64,000 nucleotides of DNA from Bradyrhizobium guangxiense (GCF_004114915.1 NZ_CP022219.1:5796501-5860500), one strand, 5' to 3'; shown: positions 1-8,902, numbered from the stretch's first letter. Numbers and translations: made by a program. Notes: generated by a model not told the origin, from the letters alone.

Positions 1-119
1 AATTCTCCGCGGTCTTTCCGGCGCAGCGCAGTCCGTCTCCGGTGGCACTGGATCTCGTCGAGACCATGCGCAAGGCGCTGGTGGAGTTCGAGGACGACGA
101 AGCCGGGGTCAGCCGCTGA
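1..119 (+). CDS. LysR-family transcriptional regulator, C-terminal fragment
   Basis: This open frame runs in from the left edge and stops with TGA at 117-119. The 38 visible residues (FSAVFPAQRSPSPVALDLVE, then an acidic tail) look like the end of a LysR substrate-binding domain, where a Phe/Tyr-Pro-x-x-Arg segment precedes the last helix. The DNA-binding part lies outside the window. Its stop overlaps the 3' end of the convergent amidohydrolase gene by 11 bases. It could regulate the neighbouring operon, but a complete LysR gene divergent from that operon (9042-9968) is the stronger candidate. The family call rests on a short tail only. Confidence 0.5.
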   Translation, partial: FSAVFPAQRSPSPVALDLVETMRKALVEFEDDEAGVSR

Positions 120-1482
120 ACGCGGCCTGTGCCTCCGGCAAATCCCAGATCTTGCCGATCGCAGCCGTCCCGGCCGCGGTGATCGCCGCTTCATCCGCGC
201 TGAGATAGCGTCCCTCATCGACCAGCACGCGACCATCGACCATGACCTGATCAACATTGGCGCGGTTGGCGAGTGCGATCAGCGCGCGGCGCGGGTCGAA
301 CAGCGGCTGCAGATGCGGATGGGTCAGATCGACCACGGTGAGATCGGCGGTTGCGCCCGGCTCGATGCGGCCGAGATCCGGCCGCTTGATGACGTCGGCC
401 GCGACCGCCGTATTAGCCTCGATCAGCTCGGGCGAGTTCGCAACGTCAGGCCGTGCGGAGGTGATCTTGGAGATCAGCGACGCCGCATTGAGCTCGCCGA
501 GCAAATCCATGTTGTAGCCGTCGGTGCCGACCACGGTGCGGACGCCGTGCGCGGCGAAGCGGCTGAACGCCGCCGTGATGCCGGCTCGCGCGAACACGCG
601 CGGGCAGTTCAGCACGGTCATGCCGCGCGCGGCCATCAGCCTGAGATCGTCGTCGCTCGAGAACATGCAGTGCGCGGCCATGAGGTCGGGCGCGAGCAGG
701 CCGAGCCAGTCGAGATATTCTGCCGGCGTGCGACCGCCATAGCGCTTGCCGATGGTCTCGACCTCGGCGCGACTCTGCGCCATGTGCGTGGTGATGGGAA
801 CGCCGAGCTCGCGCGCCCGCGTGGCGCAGGCCTTCAGGAGATCGGGGCCGCAGGTGTCGGTCGCATGCGGGCTCATGGCGAGGCCGATGCGGCCGTCGCC
901 ACGATTGTTCCAGCGTTGGTAGAGCGCGTCCCATGTCGCCATGTCGGCGGCACCGTCGTCGCCGGAATAACGGACCACGCCGTCAGCGCCGGCCTTGGCA
1001 TCGGAGGTCGAGAACAGATAGGGCGCGCCGTAGAAGCGGATGCCCATCTGCTCCGCCGCGTCGAACATCTCGGGGATCGAGTTGCGGAATGGCTCCATCA
1101 CCGTGGTGGCGCCGCCCTTGAGGAGCTGGAGGATCCCGAGCCGCGCGATCGCAAGCCGTTCCTCCGCCGACAGAATATCGGCGCCGCGCTTGGTCAGCGG
1201 CAGCAGCACCGTGTAGACGATGCTCTGGTTGTTCTTGCGGCCGTTGCCGTCCTCGGTGTGGCTGCGCGCCACGGCTTCGGAGAAACAGTGATTGTGCAGG
1301 TTCAGAAGGCCCGGCAACACGAAGCGGCCGGGACGGTCGTAGATCTGATCTGCGTTCGGTCTGTCGCGCGTGACCGCGGCGATCTTCCTGCCTTCGACCA
1401 GAACCCAATGGTCGCGCAACACATCCTGCGCGCCGTCTTTCCGTGACAGCACATAGCTGCCGAAGATTGCCGTTGTGCTCAT
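109..1482 (-). CDS. Amidohydrolase, ATZ/TRZ (cytosine/guanine deaminase-like) family
   Basis: This 457-residue metal-dependent hydrolase belongs to the amidohydrolase superfamily. Visible metal ligands are the H-x-H pair at residues 63/65 (NLHNHCFSEA), His233 (TTHMAQS), His271 (AAHCMF) and Asp321 (VVGTDGYNMD). These order as in ATZ/TRZ-type deaminases and dechlorinases rather than in dihydropyrimidinases. The ATG at 1482 is preferred to upstream in-frame starts because it overlaps the stop of the binding-protein gene by four bases (ATGA coupling) and begins the composite N-terminal strand domain. It is the last gene of the nine-gene operon. A deaminase or hydrolase acting on a heterocyclic nitrogen compound is likely; the substrate is unknown. 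Confidence 0.85.
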   Translation of the reverse strand: MSTTAIFGSYVLSRKDGAQDVLRDHWVLVEGRKIAAVTRDRPNADQIYDRPGRFVLPGLLNLHNHCFSEAVARSHTEDGNGRKNNQSIVYTVLLPLTKRGADILSAEERLAIARLGILQLLKGGATTVMEPFRNSIPEMFDAAEQMGIRFYGAPYLFSTSDAKAGADGVVRYSGDDGAADMATWDALYQRWNNRGDGRIGLAMSPHATDTCGPDLLKACATRARELGVPITTHMAQSRAEVETIGKRYGGRTPAEYLDWLGLLAPDLMAAHCMFSSDDDLRLMAARGMTVLNCPRVFARAGITAAFSRFAAHGVRTVVGTDGYNMDLLGELNAASLISKITSARPDVANSPELIEANTAVAADVIKRPDLGRIEPGATADLTVVDLTHPHLQPLFDPRRALIALANRANVDQVMVDGRVLVDEGRYLSADEAAITAAGTAAIGKIWDLPEAQAAFSG

Positions 1483-3062
1483 GCGGGGCGTACGTTCCAG
1501 AAGACGGCGGTGCCGTCGAGAATGCCGGTGATGGCTTTGCGATAGGCGGTCGGCTGCTTGTACAGACCGATCGGAATATAGGGGATTTCCTCGAACGCCA
1601 CCGCCTGGATCTCGCGGCAGATGCGCTGCTGCTCGGCGAGCTCGGAGGCCGCCAGCCATTGGCTGCGCAGCGGTCCCATCTTCTCGCTCGCATACCAGCC
1701 GGCGACCTTGCCTTCGCCGCGGATGTTGGTGTTGCCGGCCGGGTTGAGCCAGTCGATGCCCTGCCAGTTGCCGACGGCGGCGCTCCAGCCGCCCTGCCCG
1801 ATCGGGTCCTTCTTCAGCTGGCGCTGCAGCACGACGGCGAAATCGAGCCCGGCATATTCGACGTTCATGCCGGCCTTGCGCAGGCTGTCGACCGCGATCT
1901 CGCCGAGCGGCTTCTGCGCCAGCGAGTTGGTGGGCACGAGCACCACGATCTTCTCTCCGTTGTAGCCGGCAGCTTTGAGAGCGGCGCTGACCTTGTCGTA
2001 ATTGCGCGGGCCACGGAACACGTCGAGGCCGACCTCGCTCGCCATTGGCGTGCCGGGCGCGAAATAGCCGATCGGGGAGACCTGGAAGGCGGGATCGACG
2101 CCGGCGACAGCAGTCATGAACGCCGACTGATCGATCGCCCCCAAGAGCGCGCGGCGGATCGCGGGATTATCGAATGGCGGCTGCAGATGATTGAGGCGCA
2201 GCATGCAGGCATAGCCGCGGGGATCGAGGATGCGCGTCTCGATATCGCCGGCGGCCTTGATCACCGGCAAGAGATCGTGCGGCGTGGTCTCCTGCCAATC
2301 CTGCTCGCCGGTCTGGAGCGCGGCGACACCGGTGCCGGCATCGGGCGTCGTGGTCCAGACCACGCGATCGTAATGCACGATCTTGGGCCCGGCGGTCCAG
2401 TCCGGCTTGCCGTCGGTGCGCGGCTGATAGCGCTCGAACTTGGCGTAGGCGTTGCGGGCGCCCTGCACGCGCTCGTCGGCGAGATAGCGGAACGGGCCGC
2501 TGCCGATGACTTCGGTCAGCGGCTTGAACGGGTCCTGGCTCGCCAGCCGCTCCGGCATCATGAAGCACGCATTGATCGCGGCCTTGCCGAGCGCCTGCGG
2601 CAGCAGCGGGAACGGACGCTTGAGGCGAAAGCGAATGGTGCGGTCGTCGGCAGCCGAGAGCTCGGCCGTCGCCTCCATCAACTCGCCGCCAAAACCGTCG
2701 CGGGCGGCCCAGCGACGGATGCTGGCGACGCAGTCGCGCGCCAGCACGCGCTCGCCGTCGTGCCAGAACAGGCCATCACGAAGCGTGAGGTCCCACTGCA
2801 GCTGGTCGCCGGAGATGACATGGCCGGACAGCATCTGCGGCGAGACCTGGAGCGAGGAGCTCATGCCGTAGAGCGTATCGTAGACCATAAAGCCGTGGTT
2901 TCGCGACACCTGTGCGGTCGAATAGATGGGATCGACGAAAGCAAGGTCGATCACGGGGATGAAGCGCAGCGTTGACTGGGATTCAGCGCGGACGATGCCC
3001 GGCAGCGAGAGCGCCGGAGCTATGGCGGCTGCCTTGAGGAGCGAGCGGCGGGGGATGGGCAT
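1479..3062 (-). CDS. ABC transporter substrate-binding protein, family 5 (DppA/OppA-like)
   Basis: This 527-residue periplasmic solute-binding protein of the peptide/nickel type starts with a twin-arginine-like signal (MPIPRRSLLKAAAIAPALSL) cut near a residue-25 Ala. The long two-lobed body carries family-5 features such as the early segment around VDPIYSTAQVSRNHG and the later GYFAPGTPM region. Family-5 proteins normally pair with DppB/C permeases and DppD/F ATPases, but none is in the window, so this is an orphan. It may borrow another transporter or carry ligand to the adjacent enzymes. It lies 22 bases after the racemase gene and overlaps the amidohydrolase start by four bases. Confidence 0.88.
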   Translation of the reverse strand: MPIPRRSLLKAAAIAPALSLPGIVRAESQSTLRFIPVIDLAFVDPIYSTAQVSRNHGFMVYDTLYGMSSSLQVSPQMLSGHVISGDQLQWDLTLRDGLFWHDGERVLARDCVASIRRWAARDGFGGELMEATAELSAADDRTIRFRLKRPFPLLPQALGKAAINACFMMPERLASQDPFKPLTEVIGSGPFRYLADERVQGARNAYAKFERYQPRTDGKPDWTAGPKIVHYDRVVWTTTPDAGTGVAALQTGEQDWQETTPHDLLPVIKAAGDIETRILDPRGYACMLRLNHLQPPFDNPAIRRALLGAIDQSAFMTAVAGVDPAFQVSPIGYFAPGTPMASEVGLDVFRGPRNYDKVSAALKAAGYNGEKIVVLVPTNSLAQKPLGEIAVDSLRKAGMNVEYAGLDFAVVLQRQLKKDPIGQGGWSAAVGNWQGIDWLNPAGNTNIRGEGKVAGWYASEKMGPLRSQWLAASELAEQQRICREIQAVAFEEIPYIPIGLYKQPTAYRKAITGILDGTAVFWNVRPA

Positions 3063-3084
3063 GACGAGAGGCTCCTGAAGGAGA

Positions 3085-3738
3085 TTACGTGTTCAACAAG
3101 ACCGCGCCGATCGCCGCGGCCACCGCCTGTTGCGCCGGCTCGACCACCGGCACGCCGATCGCCTCCGCAATCACCGCGCGGTGCGACGCCATGCCTGCGC
3201 AGCCCATCACCACGACATCGGCGCGGCATTGCGTGACCAACGCGCGGCCGGCATCGATCAAGCGGCCGCGGATGTCGGCGCCGGCGGTCTCGGCCGCACT
3301 CGCGCCGACCGACCAGCTTCCGGCATAGCGGCTGTCGACGCCCATCACCCGCGCCATGCGCTGCTGGCGGCGGATGCTCGACGGCGATAGCGCGATGATG
3401 CCAAAGCGTTCGCCCAGCATCAGCGCGCGGAAGATGCCGCATTCGGCGATGCCCATGACCGGGCGACCGCCGGCGGCCTCGCGCACGGCATGCAGGCCGG
3501 GATCGCTGAAGCAGGCCAGCACGAAGGCATCGGCATCGTCGCGCGACACACGGTTGACCAGCGGCATCACGACGCTGTCGGCATCGCGCTGCGAGCTGAT
3601 GCTCGGCGGCCCTTCGGCAAGGCCGACCACCCTGACGTCAGGTCCGCCGACGATCCGCAGCGGCGCCACCGCGTCGTTGATCGCCGCCGTCACCGACGCC
3701 GAGGAATTGGGGTTGATGACGAGGATGCGACGGGTCAT
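3085..3738 (-). CDS. Asp/Glu/hydantoin racemase family protein
   Basis: This 217-residue protein has the racemase fold opening with ILVINPNSSASVT, the classical N-terminal motif of the hydantoin racemase/AroM group. The two cysteines expected for proton abstraction on opposite faces are Cys76 (FVLACFSDPG) and Cys180 (VVVMGCAGMASH). Known members racemise 5-substituted hydantoins or allantoin, and others are maleate isomerases. It starts 8 bases after the NodB-fold hydrolase gene. With a carbamoylase-like enzyme in the same operon, a role in epimerising a cyclic ureide is likely (inference). Confidence 0.85.
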   Translation of the reverse strand: MTRRILVINPNSSASVTAAINDAVAPLRIVGGPDVRVVGLAEGPPSISSQRDADSVVMPLVNRVSRDDADAFVLACFSDPGLHAVREAAGGRPVMGIAECGIFRALMLGERFGIIALSPSSIRRQQRMARVMGVDSRYAGSWSVGASAAETAGADIRGRLIDAGRALVTQCRADVVVMGCAGMASHRAVIAEAIGVPVVEPAQQAVAAAIGAVLLNT

Positions 3739-3746
3739 GGCTTGGC

Positions 3747-4631
3747 TCAGCGATTGCCGGCTTCGTGACGGAGGAAGTTTTCCGCGATCTTCTCACCGGT
3801 CGTGATCCAGACATCCGGGCACGATTTCGCGTAGGTGAGAAACTCGCGCAGCAGACGCAGCCGCATCGGACGGCCGCTGCACTGCGGATGCAGCACAGTC
3901 GTGACCATCGCCCCCCAGTCGCGGACCTCGTCGAGCTCGTCCTTCCACATCGAGAGCACGTGCTCCTTAGGGAAGATCGAGCGTGGACTGAAGCGGGCCG
4001 AGAGACCGTGCATCCAGTCGTCGTAGCTCGCGGTCACCGGCAGCTCGATGGTGCCGGGCTTGCCGTCGGCGAGACGATGGCGATAGGGCCTGACGTCGTC
4101 GCGGAACGAGGACGTGTAGACGATGCCGTGGCGCACCAGCGCGACGCGCAGCTCCTCGGTGAATTCGCCGTAAGGCGCGCGATAGCCGGTCGGCCTGACC
4201 CCGAGCCGGCGCTTCAGCGCATCGAAGCCGCGTTCCAGTTCCTCCTCGATCCAGGGATCGCCGGGGTCGGGCAACAGATGATGATAGCCGTGATGGCCGA
4301 TCTCATGCCCCGCCTTCAGGATCGATTCCGCCATCGCCGGATGCGCATCGACCGACCAGCCCGTGACGAAGAACGTCGCCTTGAGATCGAGCTGGTCGAG
4401 CAGCTCCAGCAGTTTCGGCGTGCCGACGCGCGCCTCATAGCCGCCATAGCTCATGGTGATGAGCCGCTGCGCATGCACGGCGTCCTTGCTGGTCCACGCG
4501 CTCTCCGCGTCCACGTCGAACGACAGGAACATCGCGGAATTATACGGCTTCGGCCAGGGATATTCAGGCGCGGGATCCGCGGTGTTGGCCGGGACGAGCG
4601 GGATGCTCTTGAGTGCCTTACTGTCCAGCAT
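3747..4631 (-). CDS. NodB-fold polysaccharide deacetylase/cyclic imidase-like hydrolase
   Basis: This 294-residue protein belongs to the NodB homology family. It shows the Asp-x-Asp metal/catalytic pair (SFDVDAE, D39/D41), the His motif (GHHGYHH, H113-H118) and the third motif (YRAPYGEF, R151). There is no signal peptide or membrane helix, so it is cytosolic. The N-terminal layout recalls the Helicobacter PgdA/cyclic imide hydrolase/PuuE allantoinase branch rather than exported peptidoglycan deacetylases. Its operon (racemase, carbamoylase-like enzyme, amino-acid transporter) supports hydrolysis of a cyclic amide such as a hydantoin, imide or allantoin-like ring. The gene overlaps the preceding binding-protein gene by 14 bases. 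Substrate not provable from sequence. Confidence 0.85.
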   Translation of the reverse strand: MLDSKALKSIPLVPANTADPAPEYPWPKPYNSAMFLSFDVDAESAWTSKDAVHAQRLITMSYGGYEARVGTPKLLELLDQLDLKATFFVTGWSVDAHPAMAESILKAGHEIGHHGYHHLLPDPGDPWIEEELERGFDALKRRLGVRPTGYRAPYGEFTEELRVALVRHGIVYTSSFRDDVRPYRHRLADGKPGTIELPVTASYDDWMHGLSARFSPRSIFPKEHVLSMWKDELDEVRDWGAMVTTVLHPQCSGRPMRLRLLREFLTYAKSCPDVWITTGEKIAENFLRHEAGNR

Positions 4632-5433
4632 TGATGGTCGCCTTCTCGATTGCGTTGTCGCTCAATTTCCATTTCGCCAGCAGGGCCTTGTAAGTGCCGT
4701 CCGCGATCAGCGCATCGACGGCCTCCAGCATCGCCTGGTGCAGCGCCTTTTCCTTCACCGGCAGGGCAATGCCGGTGAATTGCTGCGCAAGGGTCTGGCC
4801 GACCGGCACATAGGCGCCGGGCTCCTGATCCATGATGTAGGGCAGCGTCTCATCGCCCTGCACGGCGGCGTCGATACGTCCCTGCCTGAGCTGGGTGCGG
4901 GCATCCGCCGAGCCGTCGGTGCCGACGAATTGAATCGGATTGCTGCCGCAATTCTTCTCGCTCCAGGCCGCGATCTGGGCCGGGAACATGGTGCGGCGGC
5001 TGGCACCGACTTTCTTGCCGCAGAGCGCGACGGCATCCCTGAACTCCGACGCGCGCGACTGCTGAACGAAGAAGCGTGGACCGCTGCGAAGATAGTCGAC
5101 GAAGGTCGCGGTCTCATGCCGGCTCGCATAGTCGGTGAAGCCCGAGAGGATCGCATCGGCGCGCCCCGTCGCAATCGACGGCATGAACTCGGCGAAGCTC
5201 GTTTCCTGCCATTCGATCTTGACGCCGAGCTTGCGGCCGATCGCCTCGCCGAACTCGACATCGAAGCCGGAGAGCGCGTTGGTGGCGGGATCGCGGAATT
5301 CCATCGGCGGATAGTTCGGCACCAGCGCAACCTTGAGGCTGCCGCGCTTGGCGATCTCAGGCGGCAACTCGATCGCCATCACCGATGCGCTCATGGCGCC
5401 CAGGAACACCGCCGCAAGCAAAAGTCTCTTCAT
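4618..5433 (-). CDS. Polar amino-acid ABC transporter substrate-binding protein (family 3), copy 2
   Basis: This is a 271-residue periplasmic binding protein of the SBP family 3 (GlnH/HisJ-like), with a signal peptide ending near VMA-IELPPEI and the opening strand LKVALVPNYPPMEFRDP. It is clearly paralogous to the product of 7064-7891: both share the PPMEF/APMEY segment, the CGKKVG and GRIDAAVQG motifs and the same length. I chose ATG at 5433 over the GTG at 5439 because a GGGGG stretch sits seven bases upstream. It lies 15 bases after the ATPase gene. Two binding proteins for one permease and one ATPase suggest two related ligands. Confidence 0.9.
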   Translation of the reverse strand: MKRLLLAAVFLGAMSASVMAIELPPEIAKRGSLKVALVPNYPPMEFRDPATNALSGFDVEFGEAIGRKLGVKIEWQETSFAEFMPSIATGRADAILSGFTDYASRHETATFVDYLRSGPRFFVQQSRASEFRDAVALCGKKVGASRRTMFPAQIAAWSEKNCGSNPIQFVGTDGSADARTQLRQGRIDAAVQGDETLPYIMDQEPGAYVPVGQTLAQQFTGIALPVKEKALHQAMLEAVDALIADGTYKALLAKWKLSDNAIEKATINAGQ

Positions 5434-5448
5434 CACCACGCCCCCATG

Positions 5449-6213
5449 TCAGATCACTGCCGAAAGAAATGCCTTGGTGCGCTCCTCGCGCGGCGCGCCC
5501 AACACCTCGGAGGCGCGCCCCTGCTCGACGATCGCACCCTGGTCCATGTAGACGACCCGGTCGGCGGCCTCGCGCGCGAAACCGAGCTCGTGCGTGACCA
5601 CCATCATCGTCATGCCGCTCTTCGCCAATTCCTTCATGACGGCAAGCACCTCGCCGACGAGCTCGGGATCGAGCGCGCTGGTCGGCTCGTCAAACAGCAT
5701 CAGCATCGGTTTCATGGCGAGCGCGCGCGCGATCGCCACGCGCTGCTGCTGGCCGCCGGAGAGCTGCGCAGGATACCAGTCCGCCTTGGCCGCCAGCCCG
5801 ACGCGACGGAGCAGCTCGAGCGCTTCCGTGCGCACCTCTTCGGATTTGCGTCCCTGAACCTGGGTCGGACCCTCGGTGATGTTCTCCAGTGCGGTCTTGT
5901 GCGGGAACAGGTTGAAGCGCTGGAACACCATGCCGGTCTTCAGCCGCTGCCGCCCGACCTCGCGCTCGCTGAGGCGATGGAGCCTGCCGCCCTGCTCGCG
6001 CACCCCCAGCAGCTCGCCGTCAAGCCAGATGCCGCCCGCGTCGATCATGGCGAGCTGGTTGATGCAGCGGAGCAGCGTGGTCTTGCCGGACCCTGAGGCG
6101 CCGATCAGGCACATCACCTCGCCGGGCCAGACGTCGAGCGAGACGCTCTTGAGAGCCTGAAACTCGCCAAAATTCTTGCTGACGGAGCGGATCGCGACGA
6201 GGGGCTTTGTCAT
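5449..6213 (-). CDS. Polar amino-acid ABC transporter ATP-binding protein (GlnQ/HisP type)
   Basis: This 254-residue ATPase drives import through the adjacent permease. Walker A is at residues 38-46 (GASGSGKTT), the ABC signature is [16 protein letters not shown], Walker B is [10 protein letters not shown], and the switch His is in VVTHELGFA. These are diagnostic of the polar amino-acid uptake family, and length is standard. The gene overlaps the permease gene by four bases (ATGA) and precedes the second binding-protein gene by 15 bases, so translation is likely coupled. Confidence 0.95.
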   Translation of the reverse strand: MTKPLVAIRSVSKNFGEFQALKSVSLDVWPGEVMCLIGASGSGKTTLLRCINQLAMIDAGGIWLDGELLGVREQGGRLHRLSEREVGRQRLKTGMVFQRFNLFPHKTALENITEGPTQVQGRKSEEVRTEALELLRRVGLAAKADWYPAQLSGGQQQRVAIARALAMKPMLMLFDEPTSALDPELVGEVLAVMKELAKSGMTMMVVTHELGFAREAADRVVYMDQGAIVEQGRASEVLGAPREERTKAFLSAVI

Positions 6214-7067
6214 CGTGCCAGCCGCAATGTGCCGCGCGCAAAGCGACGTTCGAGCAGCATCTGCAGCGGCGTCAGAATCGAAACCACGAGCAGGTACCAG
6301 AGCCCGGCGACGATCAGGAGCTCGATCACGCGCGAGTTGGCGTAGTAGATGTTCTCGGCGTTGTGCAGCAGCTCGGGATATTGAATGACGCTCGCAAGCG
6401 AGGTCGCCTTCACCATGCCGATGAACTCGTTGCCGAGCGGTGGGATCACCACCCGCATCGCCTGCGGCAACACGATCCGGCGCAGCGCGCGCAGCCGTCC
6501 CATGCCGATCGCCTGCGCTGCCTCATATTGCCCGACGTCGACCGACAGCATGCCGGCGCGCATCACTTCCGACGTGTAGGCGCCCTGGTTGATGCCGAGC
6601 CCGAGGAGCGCGGCGAGGAATGGCGTCATGACGTCGACGGCCCGCGCGGACCAGAGGCCGGGAATGCCGATGGCCGGAAATACCAGCGCGAGGTTGAACC
6701 ACAGCAGCAGTTGCAGGATCAGCGGCGTACCGCGGAACAGCCAGGTGTAACCTGCGGCAACCGACTTCAGCACCGGATTGGGCGACAGCCGCATGATCGC
6801 AACGACGATGCCGAGAAAGATGCCGAGCATCATCGCCAGCACCGCCATCACCATGGTGTTGACGATCCCTTCGAGAATGACCTTCACGGTCAGGAAGCGG
6901 CTGACATAGGACCATTCGATCTGGCCGTTCGCAAACGCGCGCACGATCGCCGCCAGCACGAGGACGATCAGGGCCGCGCTGATCCAGCGAAACCAGTGCG
7001 GCTCGCGCGCGATGCGCAGGCCCGACAGATCGGGAAAACCCTCCGCGAGGGCCGGCGCCGGCTTCAT
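6210..7067 (-). CDS. Polar amino-acid ABC transporter permease (HisM/GlnP type)
   Basis: This 285-residue inner-membrane permease has a first helix around residues 28-45 ([17 protein letters not shown]), several further hydrophobic helices and the cytoplasmic EAA loop ([20 protein letters not shown]) that contacts the ATPase. The ATG at 7067 overlaps the preceding binding-protein stop by four bases; an upstream in-frame extension is a shadow of that gene and is rejected. Only one permease is present, whereas many family members use two, so the channel is probably a homodimer or pairs with a permease elsewhere. Confidence 0.93.
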   Translation of the reverse strand: MKPAPALAEGFPDLSGLRIAREPHWFRWISAALIVLVLAAIVRAFANGQIEWSYVSRFLTVKVILEGIVNTMVMAVLAMMLGIFLGIVVAIMRLSPNPVLKSVAAGYTWLFRGTPLILQLLLWFNLALVFPAIGIPGLWSARAVDVMTPFLAALLGLGINQGAYTSEVMRAGMLSVDVGQYEAAQAIGMGRLRALRRIVLPQAMRVVIPPLGNEFIGMVKATSLASVIQYPELLHNAENIYYANSRVIELLIVAGLWYLLVVSILTPLQMLLERRFARGTLRLAR

Positions 7068-7891
7068 TGCGGCGCCGCGTTCAGCATGGGCTGGGCCACC
7101 GCGTTGGCGCCGAGGCCCCATTTGTCGAGAATGGCCTTGTAGGAGCCGTCGGCGATCATGGCCGCGAGCTTCTCCGTCACAACCTCGCGCAAGGCGGCGT
7201 CGTCCTTGCGGAACATGATGCCCTGATAACCCCTGGCGAAGGCCTCGCCGACGATGCGGTATTTGCCGGGCTCCTGGGACTGCGCATAGGGCAACGTCTC
7301 GCTGCCCTGCACGGCGGCGTCGATGCGGCCCTGCTTGAGCTGGTTGCGGACATCGATCGAGTTCTCGCCCGGCACGTACTGGATCGCAGGCTTGCCGGCC
7401 GGCTCGCAATTCTGCTTGCTCCACTTCTCGATCTCGACCGGAAAGCTGGTGCTGCGGGTGGTCCCAACCTTCTTGCCGCAGAGATCGGTCGCATCCTTCG
7501 CCGCGTTGTCCGCCATCACGAAGAACTGCGGGCCGGTCGCGAGATAATCGATGAAATCCGCCGTCTCGCGCCGGGAGGCGCGATCGGAGATGCCGGAGAT
7601 GATGAAATCGGCGCGCCTGGTCTGGAGCGAGGGAATCAGCTCGGCAAACGGCGTCTCGCTCCAGACGATCTTGAGGCCGCCGAGCCGCTTGGCGAGCTCG
7701 TTCGCCAGATCGATGTCGAGCCCGACCAGCTCGTTGCTGGCGGGATCGCGATATTCCATCGGCGCGTAAGTGGAGTTGACCGTAAGCTTCAGCGTTCCCG
7801 CCTGCTTGATCTCCGCCGGAAGCTCGGCCGCCTGCGGCGAGGTCGCGGCGGTCAGGGCTGCGAGCACAAGGAAATGCGAGAGGCGTGTCAT
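7064..7891 (-). CDS. Polar amino-acid ABC transporter substrate-binding protein (family 3), copy 1
   Basis: This 275-residue periplasmic binding protein has a signal peptide (MTRLSHFLVLAALTAATSPQ, then AAELPAEI) and the family-3 opening LKLTVNSTYAPMEYRDPAS. The ATG at 7891 is supported by a strong AAAGGAG six bases upstream; an in-frame ATG at 7930 lacks one and would hide the signal peptide. The gene follows the carbamoylase gene after 42 bases and overlaps the permease start by four. It is a tandem-type paralogue of 4618-5433 in the same operon, placed on the other side of the permease and ATPase. Confidence 0.93.
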   Translation of the reverse strand: MTRLSHFLVLAALTAATSPQAAELPAEIKQAGTLKLTVNSTYAPMEYRDPASNELVGLDIDLANELAKRLGGLKIVWSETPFAELIPSLQTRRADFIISGISDRASRRETADFIDYLATGPQFFVMADNAAKDATDLCGKKVGTTRSTSFPVEIEKWSKQNCEPAGKPAIQYVPGENSIDVRNQLKQGRIDAAVQGSETLPYAQSQEPGKYRIVGEAFARGYQGIMFRKDDAALREVVTEKLAAMIADGSYKAILDKWGLGANAVAQPMLNAAPQ

Positions 7892-7933
7892 GTCAGCTCC
7901 TTTGCCGATCCTTTGGCTAGCGCCGTGCAAGAG

Positions 7934-8902
7934 TCAGTCCGCGTCGAGAACGGCCGGCTCGATGATGCCGGCGCGCTCAGTGATCACCCTGTACTGCTCG
8001 GGCCGTCGGTGCGCGGCGAAATTGAACATCTTGTCCTTGCCCTGGCGGCAGAGATCGAGATCGATGTCGGCGACGATCACTTCGTCGGCCAGCGTCTGCG
8101 CCTGCTCGACGATGCGGCCGTTGGGATCGACAATGCAGGAGCCGCCGATCAGCCCGGAGCCATCCTCCTCGCCCGCCTTCGCGACCGAGATTGCCCAGGT
8201 CGCGTTCATGTAGGCGTTGGCCTGCGTCACCAGCGTCGAGTGGAAGGTGCGCAAGGCCCCGTCTTCGGTGGTGCCGCCATTGGGATCGTAGGCCGCCGAA
8301 TTGTAGCCGATGCAGACGAGCTCGACGCCCTGCAGACCGAGCACGCGCCAGGATTCCGGCCAGCGCCGATCATTGCAGATCATCATGCCCATGATGGCAT
8401 GGGCCCAGGCCGAACCGGCGCGGAAGGCGGGAAAGCCGAGGTCGCCATATTCGAAATAGCGCTTTTCGAGCTGCTGATAGCGTGCGCCCTCGCGGGGCTC
8501 GACCGAACCTGGCAGGTGCACCTTGCGATAGCGGCCCAAGATCTCGCCGTCGCGATCGACTAGGATCGAGCAATTGTAGCGCCGGCCCTCCGGCGTCAGC
8601 TCGGCATAACCGACATAGAAGCCGACGCGCAGCGCACGCGCACGGTCGAACAGTTTCGCCACGGCCGGGTTCGGCATGCCGCGCTCGAAATATCGGTCGA
8701 GCGCCTCGCCTTCGAGCAGCCAGCGCGGAAAGAAGGTGGTGAAGGCAAGCTCGGGAAACACCACGAGGCTGGCACCGCGGCCGGCTGCCTCCTCCAGCAA
8801 TGCAAGCATCCGCGACAACGTATGCTCGCGCGTATCGGCTTTTTGCGTCGGCCCCATCTGAGCGGCGGCGGCGCGAAGAACTCGAACCAAGATTGCCTCC
8901 AA
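7934..8902 (-). CDS. N-carbamoyl-D-amino-acid hydrolase-like protein (nitrilase superfamily)
   Basis: This 322-residue nitrilase-superfamily enzyme hydrolyses C-N bonds with a Glu-Lys-Cys triad, visible as Glu51 (VVFPELAFTTFFPRW), Lys127 (YRKVHLPGS) and Cys176 (MMICNDRRWPESWRV). The wording around all three, plus LEKRYFEYGDLGFP, closely follows Agrobacterium-type D-carbamoylase, which releases free D-amino acids, CO2 and ammonia from N-carbamoyl-D-amino acids. It is the first gene of the operon, divergent from a LysR regulator. Other nitrilase activities such as beta-ureidopropionase remain possible, but the motif context favours D-carbamoylase. Cytoplasmic; no signal peptide. Confidence 0.9.
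   Translation of the reverse strand: MEAILVRVLRAAAAQMGPTQKADTREHTLSRMLALLEEAAGRGASLVVFPELAFTTFFPRWLLEGEALDRYFERGMPNPAVAKLFDRARALRVGFYVGYAELTPEGRRYNCSILVDRDGEILGRYRKVHLPGSVEPREGARYQQLEKRYFEYGDLGFPAFRAGSAWAHAIMGMMICNDRRWPESWRVLGLQGVELVCIGYNSAAYDPNGGTTEDGALRTFHSTLVTQANAYMNATWAISVAKAGEEDGSGLIGGSCIVDPNGRIVEQAQTLADEVIVADIDLDLCRQGKDKMFNFAAHRRPEQYRVITERAGIIEPAVLDAD

Noticed and set aside
6210..7424. A 404-residue permease starting at 7424
   Set aside because: The first 119 codons are an out-of-frame reading of the binding-protein gene; the true start at 7067 is coupled to that gene's stop.
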